Positions 34,381 through 43,133 are shown, counted from the stretch's first letter. The stretch: 64,000 nucleotides of DNA from Pararhodobacter aggregans (GCF_003075525.1 NZ_QDDR01000007.1:221792-285791); one strand, 5' to 3'. Notes: generated from the sequence alone by a model not told the origin. Made by a program: numbers and translations.

Positions 34381-35775
34381 TCAGGCCTCCTCGGACTTGC
34401 GGATGATGAGCGCCTTCTTGCGCAGGAAACGGTGGAAGCCGCCGTGGCCATAGCGGGTGCCGCCGAGGCCGGAGGCGCCGAAAGCGGTCTTCTCGGCCCG
34501 GTCGCCGACGCCGCCCATGGTGTCGAAATCGTTGATCCAGACGCCGCCCGCGTTGATCCGCTCGCCCACCGCGACCGCCTCGTCCTCGTCGCCGATCACG
34601 GTGGCGGAGAGGCCGAAAATGGTGTCATTGGCGAGGCGGATCGCTTCCTCGGGTTCATCGAAGCGGGCGATGGGGATGATCGGGCCGAAGGTCTCGGCCT
34701 GCATGATCTCCATGTCCTGCGTCACGTCGACCAGCACCGTCGGCTCGCACCAGATGCCGCCGTCCTTCTCGATCAGCTTGCCGCCGGTCAGGACGCGGGC
34801 GCCCTTGGCCACGGCATCGTCCAGCTGCGCCTGCAGGATCTGCGCCTGACGGCGGAAGATGACCGGACCCAGTTCGCCCGATTGCAGCCCTTCGGTGTTG
34901 AGCGTCAGCGCCCGGGTCCGGGCCACCACGCGATCCACGAAGGTGGGATAGATGTCGCGCCCGGCATAGACCCGTTCGATCGAGCAGCACAGCTGGCCCG
35001 AATTCTCCATCGCGCCGCGCACCACGATCTCGGCGGCCTCGTCGGCATCGGCGCTGTCCAGCACCACCGCCGGGTCGTTGCCGCCCAGTTCCAGAAACGC
35101 GGTCTTGAACTGCGAGGCGGCGCGTTCATGCACCTTGCGGCCGGTGGGGACGGAGCCGGTGAAGACCACCATGTCGGTCACGTCGATCACCGCGCCGCCG
35201 GTCTCGCCATCGCCCGCGACGTAATCGAGGACATCGCGCAGATGCTCGACCTCGGCCACGGCCGCCATGAAGGGGGCGATGAAGCGGGGCGTGACTTCGG
35301 AGGGTTTCGCCAGCACGGCCGAACCCGCCAGCAGCGCCGTGATCGCGTCGATCATCGACAGGATCAGCGGGTAGTTCCACGGCGAGATGATGCCGACCAG
35401 TTGCTGGGGCACGTATTGCTGGCGGAAGCTGAGCGCGCCGTCGCCCGAGGCACCGGTCGCGGCGGCAAGCGCGGCCTCGGCGGTGGCGACGCGCATGCGG
35501 GTGATGCCTTTCAGCCCCTCGACCTCGGCCACCGACATGCCGTAGCGGCCGGTATCCACCGACAGCGCGTCGACGATGGCGTCGTAATGGCGGTCCACGG
35601 CGTCGCACAGCGCCAGCATGGCGGCCTTGCGCCCCTCAAGCCCGATCTCCTGCCATCGGCGTTGACCGGCGCGCAGACGGGCGGCCTTGGCCTCGAGGGC
35701 GGGCAGGTCCAGGGCCTCGATCCTGGTGTCGACGAGCCCGGTCCTTGGGTTCGTCACGTCGATTGCACGGCTCAT
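34381..35775 (-). CDS. NAD(P)-dependent aldehyde dehydrogenase
   Basis: This 464-residue aldehyde dehydrogenase has the cofactor-site IISPWNYPL, the glutamate motif FLELGGNDPAVV and the catalytic cysteine in NSGQLCCSIERVYAG. ETFGPIIPI and the C-terminal GLGGTRYGHGGFHRF follow. The sequence sits with succinate-semialdehyde/coniferyl-type dehydrogenases. It would oxidise the aldehyde left by the TPP-enzyme or amine-oxidase steps of the adjacent cluster (inference). The upstream 140 bp (35776-35915) contains a TTCCGATATCGAA-type AT-rich patch that may be its promoter. Confidence 0.92.
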   Translation of the reverse strand: MSRAIDVTNPRTGLVDTRIEALDLPALEAKAARLRAGQRRWQEIGLEGRKAAMLALCDAVDRHYDAIVDALSVDTGRYGMSVAEVEGLKGITRMRVATAEAALAAATGASGDGALSFRQQYVPQQLVGIISPWNYPLILSMIDAITALLAGSAVLAKPSEVTPRFIAPFMAAVAEVEHLRDVLDYVAGDGETGGAVIDVTDMVVFTGSVPTGRKVHERAASQFKTAFLELGGNDPAVVLDSADADEAAEIVVRGAMENSGQLCCSIERVYAGRDIYPTFVDRVVARTRALTLNTEGLQSGELGPVIFRRQAQILQAQLDDAVAKGARVLTGGKLIEKDGGIWCEPTVLVDVTQDMEIMQAETFGPIIPIARFDEPEEAIRLANDTIFGLSATVIGDEDEAVAVGERINAGGVWINDFDTMGGVGDRAEKTAFGASGLGGTRYGHGGFHRFLRKKALIIRKSEEA

Positions 35776-35915
35776 CGGGGCAGCTCTCCGTCATGGGTTT
35801 TCAGCGCGTTAGCCGCAGCATGAGGGCAGCCGGGAGCGGCGGAAAGACGGCCGGGGCCGATCCTTCCGATATCGAAAAACATTCGCCGGAAATCCGCAGG
35901 CCGGGGTGAGGGGCC

Positions 35916-36623
35916 TCAGTCCCGGACCCATTCCATGAGGTGGAAATAGGGACAATCGTGATAGCGCCGGGCGCGGTCGGGGTCGCCGCCATGGGGCGCG
36001 GGTTCGTCGAAATGCACCAGCCGCAGGCCCTGCGCGAGGAAGGCCTGCATGTAACGGTGCATCGGCCGGTGCCAGTTCACGATCTGGATCCCGCGCCAGC
36101 CCACGCGGTCGGCGCGGGTCGAAAGGTAGTCGCGGACCTGCATCTGCCGGTTGCCCTGCGCGTCCTCGACCCAGCCGCCCGCCGTGGTGAAGGGGTTGAG
36201 GTTCGCCACCAGCAGCCTGCCGCCGGGGGTCAGGACGCGGGCCATCTCGGCAATGGCGCTGTCGATATCGGCGATGTCGATCAGGGTCAGGTAGCTGACC
36301 ACCAGACCGAAACTGGCATCGGCGAAGGGCAGCGCCTCGGCCTTGGCCAGTTCGTAGCGGCCTTGCGGGTCGCGGGCGCGGGCCTGGGCCAGCAGGCCGG
36401 CCGTGGGGTCGATGCCGGCGGCCTCGATCCCCTCGGCCCGCAGCATCCGGCAGAAACGCCCCTCGCCGCAGCCCACGTCCAGCGCGGTCCGGGCGCCGCT
36501 GAGCCGGGCGCGGGCCAGCATCGGCGCGTCGAGGATATGCTGGCGCGAATAATCGCCCGTCTCGCCCATATCGGCGATCCAGGCGGCGGCCGATGCTTCC
36601 CAGCCGTTTGCGTCGTCGGTCAT
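35916..36623 (-). CDS. Class I SAM-dependent methyltransferase
   Basis: This 235-residue methyltransferase of the UbiE/type 11 group has motif I ALDVGCGEGRFCRML, the acidic end of strand 2 (AAGIDPT), motif II/III FGLVVSYLTLIDI and MARVLTPGGRLLVANLNPF. The acceptor is unknown. The ATG at 36623 starts the protein cleanly. It lies 62 bp downstream of the GntR gene on the same strand, so it may belong to the hydantoinase operon. Confidence 0.85.
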   Translation of the reverse strand: MTDDANGWEASAAAWIADMGETGDYSRQHILDAPMLARARLSGARTALDVGCGEGRFCRMLRAEGIEAAGIDPTAGLLAQARARDPQGRYELAKAEALPFADASFGLVVSYLTLIDIADIDSAIAEMARVLTPGGRLLVANLNPFTTAGGWVEDAQGNRQMQVRDYLSTRADRVGWRGIQIVNWHRPMHRYMQAFLAQGLRLVHFDEPAPHGGDPDRARRYHDCPYFHLMEWVRD

Positions 36624-36685
36624 CTGCGGGCCTCCTTGTCGCGGAGGCGGCGGTCTATCGCCCTTCCGCGCGCAGGGCCAGAGGG

Positions 36686-37354
36686 TCAGGCGGCCCCGGC
36701 AACCGCCGCATAGGCCGCCTGCGCCCGGCCCAGCGTGTCGAGATAGCGCGCGGCCGCCCCCTCGCGGTCGCCCTTGGACAGCGCGGCGACAACGGCGGCG
36801 TGGTCCCGGGCCACGGCCTGGCGCGTGGCGGCCTCGGCCATGGTCACGCTGCGATAGGCTTGCAGCCGGTCGTTGCAATGATCGGCGATCTCGGTGAGGA
36901 AGCGGTTCGGACAGAGGTCGAACAGCGCGCGTCGGAAGGCGGTGTTGGCGGCGATGAAATCGCGGGGCTGGTCGGCCCGGATCGCGGCTTTCTCGGCCTC
37001 GGAGGCGGCGTTCAGCGCGGTCACATCGGGCCGGTCCGGGATCTGGCGCAGGATGTCGGCCTCGACCAGCAGCCGCGTGTGGAACATATGCGCGACCTCG
37101 GCGGGGCTGAGCAGCGGCAGGCAATAGCCACGGCCGCGTTCGGTCAGGATGCCGTTGCCGACGAGGCGGAACAGCGCCTCGCGGATCGGGGTGCGCGAGG
37201 TTTCCAGCGCCGTGGCGAGGGCGGGTTCGGTTATCAGATCGTCAGGGCCGTAATCACCGGAGCGGATGGACTCGAGCACCCAGTCGAAGACCTGATCGCT
37301 GAGCCGCTCGCGGCGCAGGACGCGGGGTCGGTCGGTCGGGGGGCTGGCGTTCAT
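36686..37354 (-). CDS. GntR-family regulator, FCD (FadR) subfamily
   Basis: This 222-residue protein has an N-terminal winged helix (LSDQVFDWVLESIRSGDYGPDDLITEPALATALETSRTPIREALFRLVGNGIL) and a C-terminal all-helical FCD ligand domain with its metal-binding histidine/aspartate pattern (FHTRLLVEADIL; DHCNDRLQAYR). The ATG at 37354 has AGGAC six bases upstream. It follows hyuB in the same direction and is probably the operon's own regulator, responding to a hydantoin-like or organic-acid ligand. Confidence 0.92.
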   Translation of the reverse strand: MNASPPTDRPRVLRRERLSDQVFDWVLESIRSGDYGPDDLITEPALATALETSRTPIREALFRLVGNGILTERGRGYCLPLLSPAEVAHMFHTRLLVEADILRQIPDRPDVTALNAASEAEKAAIRADQPRDFIAANTAFRRALFDLCPNRFLTEIADHCNDRLQAYRSVTMAEAATRQAVARDHAAVVAALSKGDREGAAARYLDTLGRAQAAYAAVAGAA

Positions 37355-37417
37355 GCGGCGTCCTGCGGTCAAGGGCCGGGCGATCTTACGGGTCGGGCGG
37401 AGGCGCGACAACGCCCC

Positions 37418-39052
37418 TCAGCCCGGTTCCAGCCCCGAGTGGCGGTCGCGCGCGCGCGCCTGCGGGTCACGCAAGGCCGGATCACCGAAACCCGCGCCGC
37501 CCGGGACCTCGAACCGGAGCCTTTCGCCGGGGCCGACGATCTGGACGCCCTTGGGCTGCAACGGCTGGCCCGAGGCGAGGCCCAGCGCCCCCATCGCCCC
37601 GGCGGTGCCGCCCTGACGGCCCTGCGCCTGCACGGTGGTGCGGTCGAACATGGCGAACAGCGCCACGGGGCTACCGTCGCGGGTCGCCAGTTCGATGCTT
37701 TGCCCATAGCCGCCGCGGAAGGTGCCGTCGCCCGCCGACCCCGGGCGCAATTCCTTTTTCCACAGCACGATGGGGGCGTGGCTTTCGACCACCTCGACCG
37801 GCATGGCCCGCACGCCCGAGGGGAAGGCGGTGGTGGACAGCCCGTCCGCCATCGGCCGCGCCCCGCCGCCGCCCGCGTTGAAGAAGAGCGTCTCCCAGGC
37901 CGGGCCCTGCCAGTCGCCGGGGAAATGCCGCGCGACCTCGGGCCCGCCCCTCAGCTGGATACCCCAGAGGCCGGCCGAGCCCTCGGCCGGGACCTTGTCG
38001 GGCAGAATCTGCGCCAGACAGCCCAGCACGGCCTCGGGCAGGAACTGGCCGATGATGTGCCGCGCGCTGACCGGGTTGGGGCGGGTGACGTTGAGGATCG
38101 AGCCCACGGGCGCCACGACACGGACGGTCGACAGCGAGCCCGAGTTGTTGGGGACCGACGCGCCGATGATGCAGCGCGCCCCGAAGGACGCGTAGGCGTT
38201 GGTGTAATTGTAGACCAGATTAATCCCCTTGGGGTGCGAGGGGCTGGTGCCCGCGAAATCCAGCAGCACCTCATCCTCGCCGATGGTCAGGGTGCAGGTG
38301 ATGGTGATCGGCGTGCCGAAGGCGTCGAGGGTGATGGTGTTGCTGGCCGAGGTCTTGGGCAGCTTGCGGATCTCGGCGATCATCGCCGCGCGGGAGCGGG
38401 CGAGGATCTCGGCGCCCACCGCCTCCAGATCCGTCAGGCCCAGCTGCGCCACGGCCTCGACCAGCACCTGCGCGCTGGCCTCGTTGGCGGCGACGTAGGA
38501 GAGGATATCGGCCTCCACCTCGTCCGGGGTGCGGACATTGGCGCGGATCATCGCCATCAGGTCGTCATTCACGACGCCCTTCCTCATCAGCTTCATCACC
38601 GGGATCGCCAGCCCCTCCTCAAAGACCGAGGCGCCGTCCGGCCCCTGCCCCCGCCCGCCGATGTCGAGCTGGTGGCAGGTACAGGCGAAAAAGCCGATGA
38701 CCTGCCCGTCCTTGAACACGGGCGAGGTGACGGTGATGTCGTGGACATGCCCCGAGGCGATCCAGGGATCGTTGGTGATAAGGTGATCGCCCTCTTCCAG
38801 CGTCTCGGCGGGATGGACGGCCAGCATCTGCGGCACGGCGGCGACGGTCGAATTGACGTGGCCGGGGGTGCCGGTCTGGGCCTGCGCCAGCATGTTGCCA
38901 GCCCGGTCGAAGAGCGCGGCGCTGAGGTCGCCCGAATCGCGCACGACCGGGCTGAAGGCGGTGCGCATCAGGGTGCGGGCCTGTTCCTCGACAATGGCGA
39001 TGAGGTTGGACCAGATCACCTGAAAGCGGATTTCGTCCTGTGCGGGGTTCAT
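37418..39052 (-). CDS. hyuB: Hydantoinase B / oxoprolinase family protein
   Basis: This 544-residue protein matches the HyuB family, the partner of HyuA in ATP-dependent hydrolysis of N-methylhydantoin, 5-oxoproline or related lactams. Hallmarks are FSPVVRDSGDLSAALFDRAGNMLAQAQTGTPGHV, the DPWIASGHVHDITVTSPVF segment, the CTCHQLDIGGRGQGPD metal-like motif and late GGYGQSIEL. The start follows the hyuA stop by one base. The exact ring substrate is unknown, and acetone carboxylase-like alternatives exist in the wider family. Confidence 0.9.
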   Translation of the reverse strand: MNPAQDEIRFQVIWSNLIAIVEEQARTLMRTAFSPVVRDSGDLSAALFDRAGNMLAQAQTGTPGHVNSTVAAVPQMLAVHPAETLEEGDHLITNDPWIASGHVHDITVTSPVFKDGQVIGFFACTCHQLDIGGRGQGPDGASVFEEGLAIPVMKLMRKGVVNDDLMAMIRANVRTPDEVEADILSYVAANEASAQVLVEAVAQLGLTDLEAVGAEILARSRAAMIAEIRKLPKTSASNTITLDAFGTPITITCTLTIGEDEVLLDFAGTSPSHPKGINLVYNYTNAYASFGARCIIGASVPNNSGSLSTVRVVAPVGSILNVTRPNPVSARHIIGQFLPEAVLGCLAQILPDKVPAEGSAGLWGIQLRGGPEVARHFPGDWQGPAWETLFFNAGGGGARPMADGLSTTAFPSGVRAMPVEVVESHAPIVLWKKELRPGSAGDGTFRGGYGQSIELATRDGSPVALFAMFDRTTVQAQGRQGGTAGAMGALGLASGQPLQPKGVQIVGPGERLRFEVPGGAGFGDPALRDPQARARDRHSGLEPG

Positions 39053-39053
39053 G

Positions 39054-41126
39054 TCAGCCCTCCTGCCCGGTGTAGGTCAGCAGCACATGGCCGCCCTCGA
39101 TGGTCCGCGCGTCGAAGCCGCGCGGGACGTGGATGGTGGTGCCCTTGTCCTTGATGAGCGCGGGGCCTTGCAGCGGCCGGGGCCCGAGGTCGGCGCGCAG
39201 GATCTGGCGGGCGGGGACCATGGCGCCGGTCGTCAGGTCATAGAGCATCGCGGTCTCCGGCAGCGGGCGGTCCAGCCGGTCGGTGACGGCGGGCGTGGGG
39301 GCGGTGCCTTCGGCGGCAACGCGCAGGCTGAGCGCGACAATCTCGACCGGGATACGCTCCAGCGCGCGTTTGTAGAGCGCGGCGTAATGGCTTTGGAACA
39401 GCGCGTGCAGGCGGGGGGCGTCCTGATCGGTGAGGTCGGCATCCTCCACCGGGATTTGCAGGGTCTGGCCCTGCCCCTTGTAGCGCAGGAACAACGTGCG
39501 CTGCGCGACCTGCTGCGCGCCCGGGGCGGCGGCGGTGACGAAGGCGCCAGCCTCGGCCGCCATCTCGGCATAGAGGCGGTTGTAGCGCCCGGCGTCGAAG
39601 GCCGAGAGCGGCATGGCCACGCTGCGCGAGAGTTCATAGACCGCCTGCGCCTGAAGGAACCCGATGGCCGAGCCGATGCCCGCCCCCTGCGGCACGATCA
39701 CCCGTGTGGCGCCCAGCTTGCGGGCGATGCGGGCGGCGTGGACGCCGCCGCCGCCACCGAAGGCGATGATCGGCCGGGGGCGCAAGTCGACGCCCTTCTC
39801 GCGCGCATGTTCGCGGGCGGCACCGGCCATCTGCTCCTCAACCACCTCGGCCAGCGCGGCAGCGGCGGCCAGCGGGTCGAGGGCGAGGGGGGCGCCCACC
39901 CCCGCCTCCAGCGCCTGCGTGGCGAGGCCGGGGTCAATGAGGATGCCGGAGCCGTCGAAATCCTCCGGCGCAAGGCGGCCAAGCTGCAGGTTGGCGTCGG
40001 TCACGGCGGGTTGCGTGCCACCCCGGGCGTAACAGGCCGGGCCGGGGTCCGAACCGGCGCTTTCGGGACCGACCTGCAACCGGCGCTGAGCATCGACCCG
40101 GGCCAGCGAGCCGCCACCCGCCCCGATCTCGACCAGATCGATGACCGGGATGCGGGCGGGCAGGCCGCTGCCCTGCCGGTGCATATGTTCGCGCGCCATC
40201 TCGAACGAGGGGCTGCGGCGGGGCACGCCCTTGTCGATCAGGCAGATCTTGGCCGTGGTGCCACCCATGTCGAAGGCGAGGATCGCCTCCTCGCCCAGAT
40301 CGCGGGCCAGTTGGGCGGCAAAGACCGCGCCGCCCGCCGGGCCGGATTCGACCAGCCGGATCGGGAAGCGGCGGGCGAGATCCAGATGGCAGAGCCCGCC
40401 GTTCGACAGGAACATGAACACCGGCGCGGTCAGGCCCAGCGCCGCCAGCCCCGTCTCCAGCCGGTCGAGATAGGTCGCCACCTGCGGCTGCACGAAGGCA
40501 TTGGCGGCGGTGGTGGAGAAGCGCGCGTATTCGCCGATCTCGGGCGAGACCTCGGACGAGAGGCTGAAAAGCACGCCGGGCAGCAGCGGTTGCAGCACCT
40601 CCAGCGCGCGGCGTTCATGGGCCGGGTTTACATGGGCATGCAGAAAGCACAGCGCGACGCTTTCGATCCGCTCGTCGCGCAGGGTCCGGGCGAGGGCATG
40701 GAGCGCCTGTTCATCAAGCGGCAGCAGCACCGCGCCATCGGCGGCAAGGCGTTCGGGCACGCCATAGCGCCACCAGCGGGGGATCAGCGGCTCGGGCTTG
40801 ACGATGGTGATGTCGTATTGGTCGAAACGCCCCTCGTCGCCCATGGCCAGCACGTCGCGGAAACCCTCGGTCGTGACCAAAGCGGTGCGGGCGCCGTGCC
40901 GGGAGATGATGGCGTTGGTGGCAAGCGTTGTGCCGTGGACGATGCCGGTGACGGCCTCGGGCGCGATTGCAGCCTCGCGCAGGATCTGCTGCACGCCGTC
41001 GAGGATGGCGCGTTCCGGGGCGCGGGGCGTGGTCGGCAGTTTCAGCGTGCGCAGCCCCCCGGGCGTGGCCAGCGCGAAATCGGTGAAGGTGCCGCCAACG
41101 TCGATGCCGATGCGAATCTCGCTCAT
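39054..41126 (-). CDS. hyuA: Hydantoinase A / oxoprolinase family ATPase subunit
   Basis: This 690-residue protein belongs to the HyuA/oxoprolinase A family with an actin-like ATPase core. IRIGIDVGGTFTDFAL is the phosphate-1 motif at the N-terminus, IVHGTTLATNAIISR follows, FDMGGTTAKICLID is the second phosphate motif, and EIGAGGGSLARVDAQRRLQVGPESAGSDPGPACY is diagnostic. With HyuB it hydrolyses a cyclic amide with ATP. It is the first gene of the operon. The 188 bp up to the kynureninase gene hold its promoter on one strand and the MarR-type box on the other. Confidence 0.92.
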   Translation of the reverse strand: MSEIRIGIDVGGTFTDFALATPGGLRTLKLPTTPRAPERAILDGVQQILREAAIAPEAVTGIVHGTTLATNAIISRHGARTALVTTEGFRDVLAMGDEGRFDQYDITIVKPEPLIPRWWRYGVPERLAADGAVLLPLDEQALHALARTLRDERIESVALCFLHAHVNPAHERRALEVLQPLLPGVLFSLSSEVSPEIGEYARFSTTAANAFVQPQVATYLDRLETGLAALGLTAPVFMFLSNGGLCHLDLARRFPIRLVESGPAGGAVFAAQLARDLGEEAILAFDMGGTTAKICLIDKGVPRRSPSFEMAREHMHRQGSGLPARIPVIDLVEIGAGGGSLARVDAQRRLQVGPESAGSDPGPACYARGGTQPAVTDANLQLGRLAPEDFDGSGILIDPGLATQALEAGVGAPLALDPLAAAAALAEVVEEQMAGAAREHAREKGVDLRPRPIIAFGGGGGVHAARIARKLGATRVIVPQGAGIGSAIGFLQAQAVYELSRSVAMPLSAFDAGRYNRLYAEMAAEAGAFVTAAAPGAQQVAQRTLFLRYKGQGQTLQIPVEDADLTDQDAPRLHALFQSHYAALYKRALERIPVEIVALSLRVAAEGTAPTPAVTDRLDRPLPETAMLYDLTTGAMVPARQILRADLGPRPLQGPALIKDKGTTIHVPRGFDARTIEGGHVLLTYTGQEG

Positions 41127-41160
41127 TCTTGCCGTTCCTCTGCGGGTGGGTCTTGCGTGT

Positions 41161-41181
41161 TACTCATTACTCATTATTCAT
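41161..41181. repeat. Short heptad repeat in hyuA leader
   Basis: TACTCAT-TACTCAT-TATTCAT are three near-identical 7-bp units (a fourth, degenerate TACTGCG follows) 35 bp upstream of the hyuA start. On the hyuA strand they read ATGAGTA/ATGAATA. A role as operator or simple low-complexity sequence cannot be told. Confidence 0.4.
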
Positions 41182-41248
41182 TACTGCGTCAGGGATGCCA
41201 GACCCGACCCCCGCCTGTCAATCGCCGATCCACCCTGCACCGCCATTA

Positions 41249-41285
41249 TTTTAAACTTGAAACTATACCGGGCAGGGTCTAGCCT
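41249..41285 (+). promoter_or_regulatory. kynU promoter with MarR-type box
   Basis: TTTTAAACTTGAAACT (41249-41264) is identical over 16 bases to the box before the aminobenzoyl-CoA operon at 20098. It overlaps a plausible -35, TTGAAA (41257-41262), which is 17 bp from a weak -10, TAGCCT (41280-41285), with the kynU start at 41315. A repressor bound here would block the promoter. Confidence 0.6.
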
Positions 41286-41314
41286 TCCCGGGAAACGCGC
41301 CAGAGGATTGTCCC

Positions 41315-42511
41315 GTGCCGACCGATTTCTCCGCCACCCGCGCCCTGTTCGACCTGCCCGAAGGGGTGATCTATCTGGATGGCAATTCGCTGGGGCCGCT
41401 GCCCCGCGCGGTGCCCGCCCGCCTGCAACAGGCCGCGGTCGATGAATGGGGCCAGATGCTGATCACCGGCTGGAACAAGGCCGGATGGATGGATCTGCCG
41501 ACCCGGCTGGGCGACCGGATCGCCCGGCTGATCGGGGCCGAGGCCGGGCATGTGGTGCTGGGCGACACGCTGTCGATCAAGGTCTATCAGGCGCTGGCCT
41601 CGTCGCTGGAGATGAACCCCAAGCGCCGGGTGATCCTGTCGGATACCGGCAACTTCCCCTCGGACCTGTATATGGCCGAGGGGCTGTGCCGGACGCTGGG
41701 GCCGGACTACTCGCTGAAGACGGTCGCGCCGGACAAGGTGCTCGACGCCATCGACGAAACGGTCGCGGTCCTGATGATCACCGAGGTCGATTACCGCACC
41801 GGGCGGCGGCACGACATGGCGGCGCTGACCGCCAAGGCCCATGCGGTGGGCGCGCTGGCGGTCTGGGATCTGGCGCATTCGGCCGGGGCCACGGATGTGA
41901 AAGTGGCCGAGGGCAAGGCGGATTTCGCGGTCGGCTGCACCTATAAGTACCTCAATTCCGGCCCCGGCGGCCCGGCCTTCATCTATGTCGCGCCCCGCCA
42001 TGCCGAGGTCGCGCGCCCGGCCCTGTCCGGCTGGCTGGGGCACGAGGCGCCCTTCGCCTTCGACCTGAACTATCGCCCCGGCGCCGGGATCGAGCGGATG
42101 CGCGTGGGCACACCGCCGGTGCTGCAACTGGCCGCGCTGGACGCCGCGCTGGACGTGTGGGACGGGGTCGAGATCGCCGATCTGCGCGCCCGATCCATCG
42201 AACTCTGCGAGGCCTTCATCCAGGGGGTCGAGGCCGCCTGCCCCGGTCTGGAACTGGCCACGCCGCGCGATCCGGCGATGCGCGGCAGTCAGGTCAGTTT
42301 CCGCCACCCCGAGGGTTACGCGGTGATGCAGGCGCTGATCGCGCAGGGCGTGATCGGCGATTTCCGGGCGCCCGATATCCTGCGCTTCGGCTTCACGCCG
42401 CTTTACATCGGCCTTGCCGAGGTCGAAGGTGCGGTGAGGATCCTGGCCGAGATCCTGGCGACGAACGCCTGGGACCGGCCCGAATTCAAGACCCGCGCGA
42501 AGGTGACATGA
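41315..42511 (+). CDS. kynU: Kynureninase
   Basis: This 398-residue PLP enzyme splits L-kynurenine to anthranilate and alanine (and 3-hydroxykynurenine to 3-hydroxyanthranilate). Landmarks are YLDGNSLGPLP at the N-terminus, the SDTGNFPSDLYMAEGL block, the PLP aspartate region VWDLAHSAGA and the Schiff-base lysine in GCTYKYLNSGPGGPAF. Length is normal for bacterial KynU. The start is a GTG with GAGG eight bases upstream; the N-terminus aligns well from there. It overlaps the acetyltransferase gene by four bases. The MarR-type box upstream links it to the anthranilate operon. Confidence 0.95.
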   Translation: MPTDFSATRALFDLPEGVIYLDGNSLGPLPRAVPARLQQAAVDEWGQMLITGWNKAGWMDLPTRLGDRIARLIGAEAGHVVLGDTLSIKVYQALASSLEMNPKRRVILSDTGNFPSDLYMAEGLCRTLGPDYSLKTVAPDKVLDAIDETVAVLMITEVDYRTGRRHDMAALTAKAHAVGALAVWDLAHSAGATDVKVAEGKADFAVGCTYKYLNSGPGGPAFIYVAPRHAEVARPALSGWLGHEAPFAFDLNYRPGAGIERMRVGTPPVLQLAALDAALDVWDGVEIADLRARSIELCEAFIQGVEAACPGLELATPRDPAMRGSQVSFRHPEGYAVMQALIAQGVIGDFRAPDILRFGFTPLYIGLAEVEGAVRILAEILATNAWDRPEFKTRAKVT

Positions 42512-42990
42512 TCCGCATCCGCTCCTACCGGCCCAGCGACCGCGAGGCGTGTTTCCACGTCTTCCGCCGCGCCGTGCATGAGGGGGCGGTGCGCTATGAC
42601 CAGCAGATGCGCGACGGCTGGGCGCCGCGCGCGACGCCTGACCTGACCACCCGCGACAAGCTGCTGGATCAGGACTGCTGGGTCAGCGAGGTTGACGGCC
42701 AGCTGACCGGCTATATGTCGCTGATGCCGGACGGGCATCTGGACACCGCCTTCGTGCTGCCCGAGGCGATGGGCCAGGGCCATGCCGCGGCGCTGTACGA
42801 ACGGCTGTTGCTGCGGGCCCGGGCGCTGGGGCTATCCCGGCTGACGGTCCATGCCAACGAGTATTCCAGCCGGTTCCTCGGCCGTCGCGGCTGGCAGGTC
42901 GAGCGGGTGGAGCCGATGGCCCTGCCCAATGGCGCGCCGTTCGAGCGGTTCCACATGGCGCTGGACCTGACCCAGGGGGCGGCGGCATGA
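42508..42990 (+). CDS. GNAT-family N-acetyltransferase
   Basis: This 160-residue protein has the GNAT fold: IRIRSYRPSDREACFHVF at the start, then LDTAFVLPEAMGQGHAAALYERLLLRARALG, containing the Q/RxxGxG/A acetyl-CoA loop (MGQGHA). SRFLGRRGWQVE closes the domain. The substrate is unknown. Translational coupling to kynureninase (ATGA) and position before tryptophan dioxygenase suggest an amine in tryptophan/kynurenine metabolism, though generic N-acetyltransferases often hitchhike in such operons. Confidence 0.85.
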   Translation: MIRIRSYRPSDREACFHVFRRAVHEGAVRYDQQMRDGWAPRATPDLTTRDKLLDQDCWVSEVDGQLTGYMSLMPDGHLDTAFVLPEAMGQGHAAALYERLLLRARALGLSRLTVHANEYSSRFLGRRGWQVERVEPMALPNGAPFERFHMALDLTQGAAA

Positions 42991-43094
42991 GGGCGCGGGC
43001 CGATCTGCCGCCGGTCTGCCGCGCGGCGGGCTGGATCGCCATCTGGCGGCGGCTGGCCATGGTCGGGGCGCGGGATGCGGGGCGGGCGGGCTGA
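42987..43094 (+). CDS. Possible 35-residue small protein or leader peptide
   Basis: A 36-codon ORF begins with an ATG that overlaps the acetyltransferase stop (ATGA) and ends 39 bp before the tryptophan dioxygenase start. The peptide is basic and has two tryptophans (GWIAIWRR). In such GC-rich DNA a short open frame is not surprising, so coding is uncertain. Its place and tryptophan codons just before kynA make a tryptophan-sensing leader conceivable. Confidence 0.25.
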   Translation: MRARADLPPVCRAAGWIAIWRRLAMVGARDAGRAG

Positions 43095-43133
43095 AACCGC
43101 CCTTCCCTGCCCTTTCCCGACCCGGAGTCCGAA

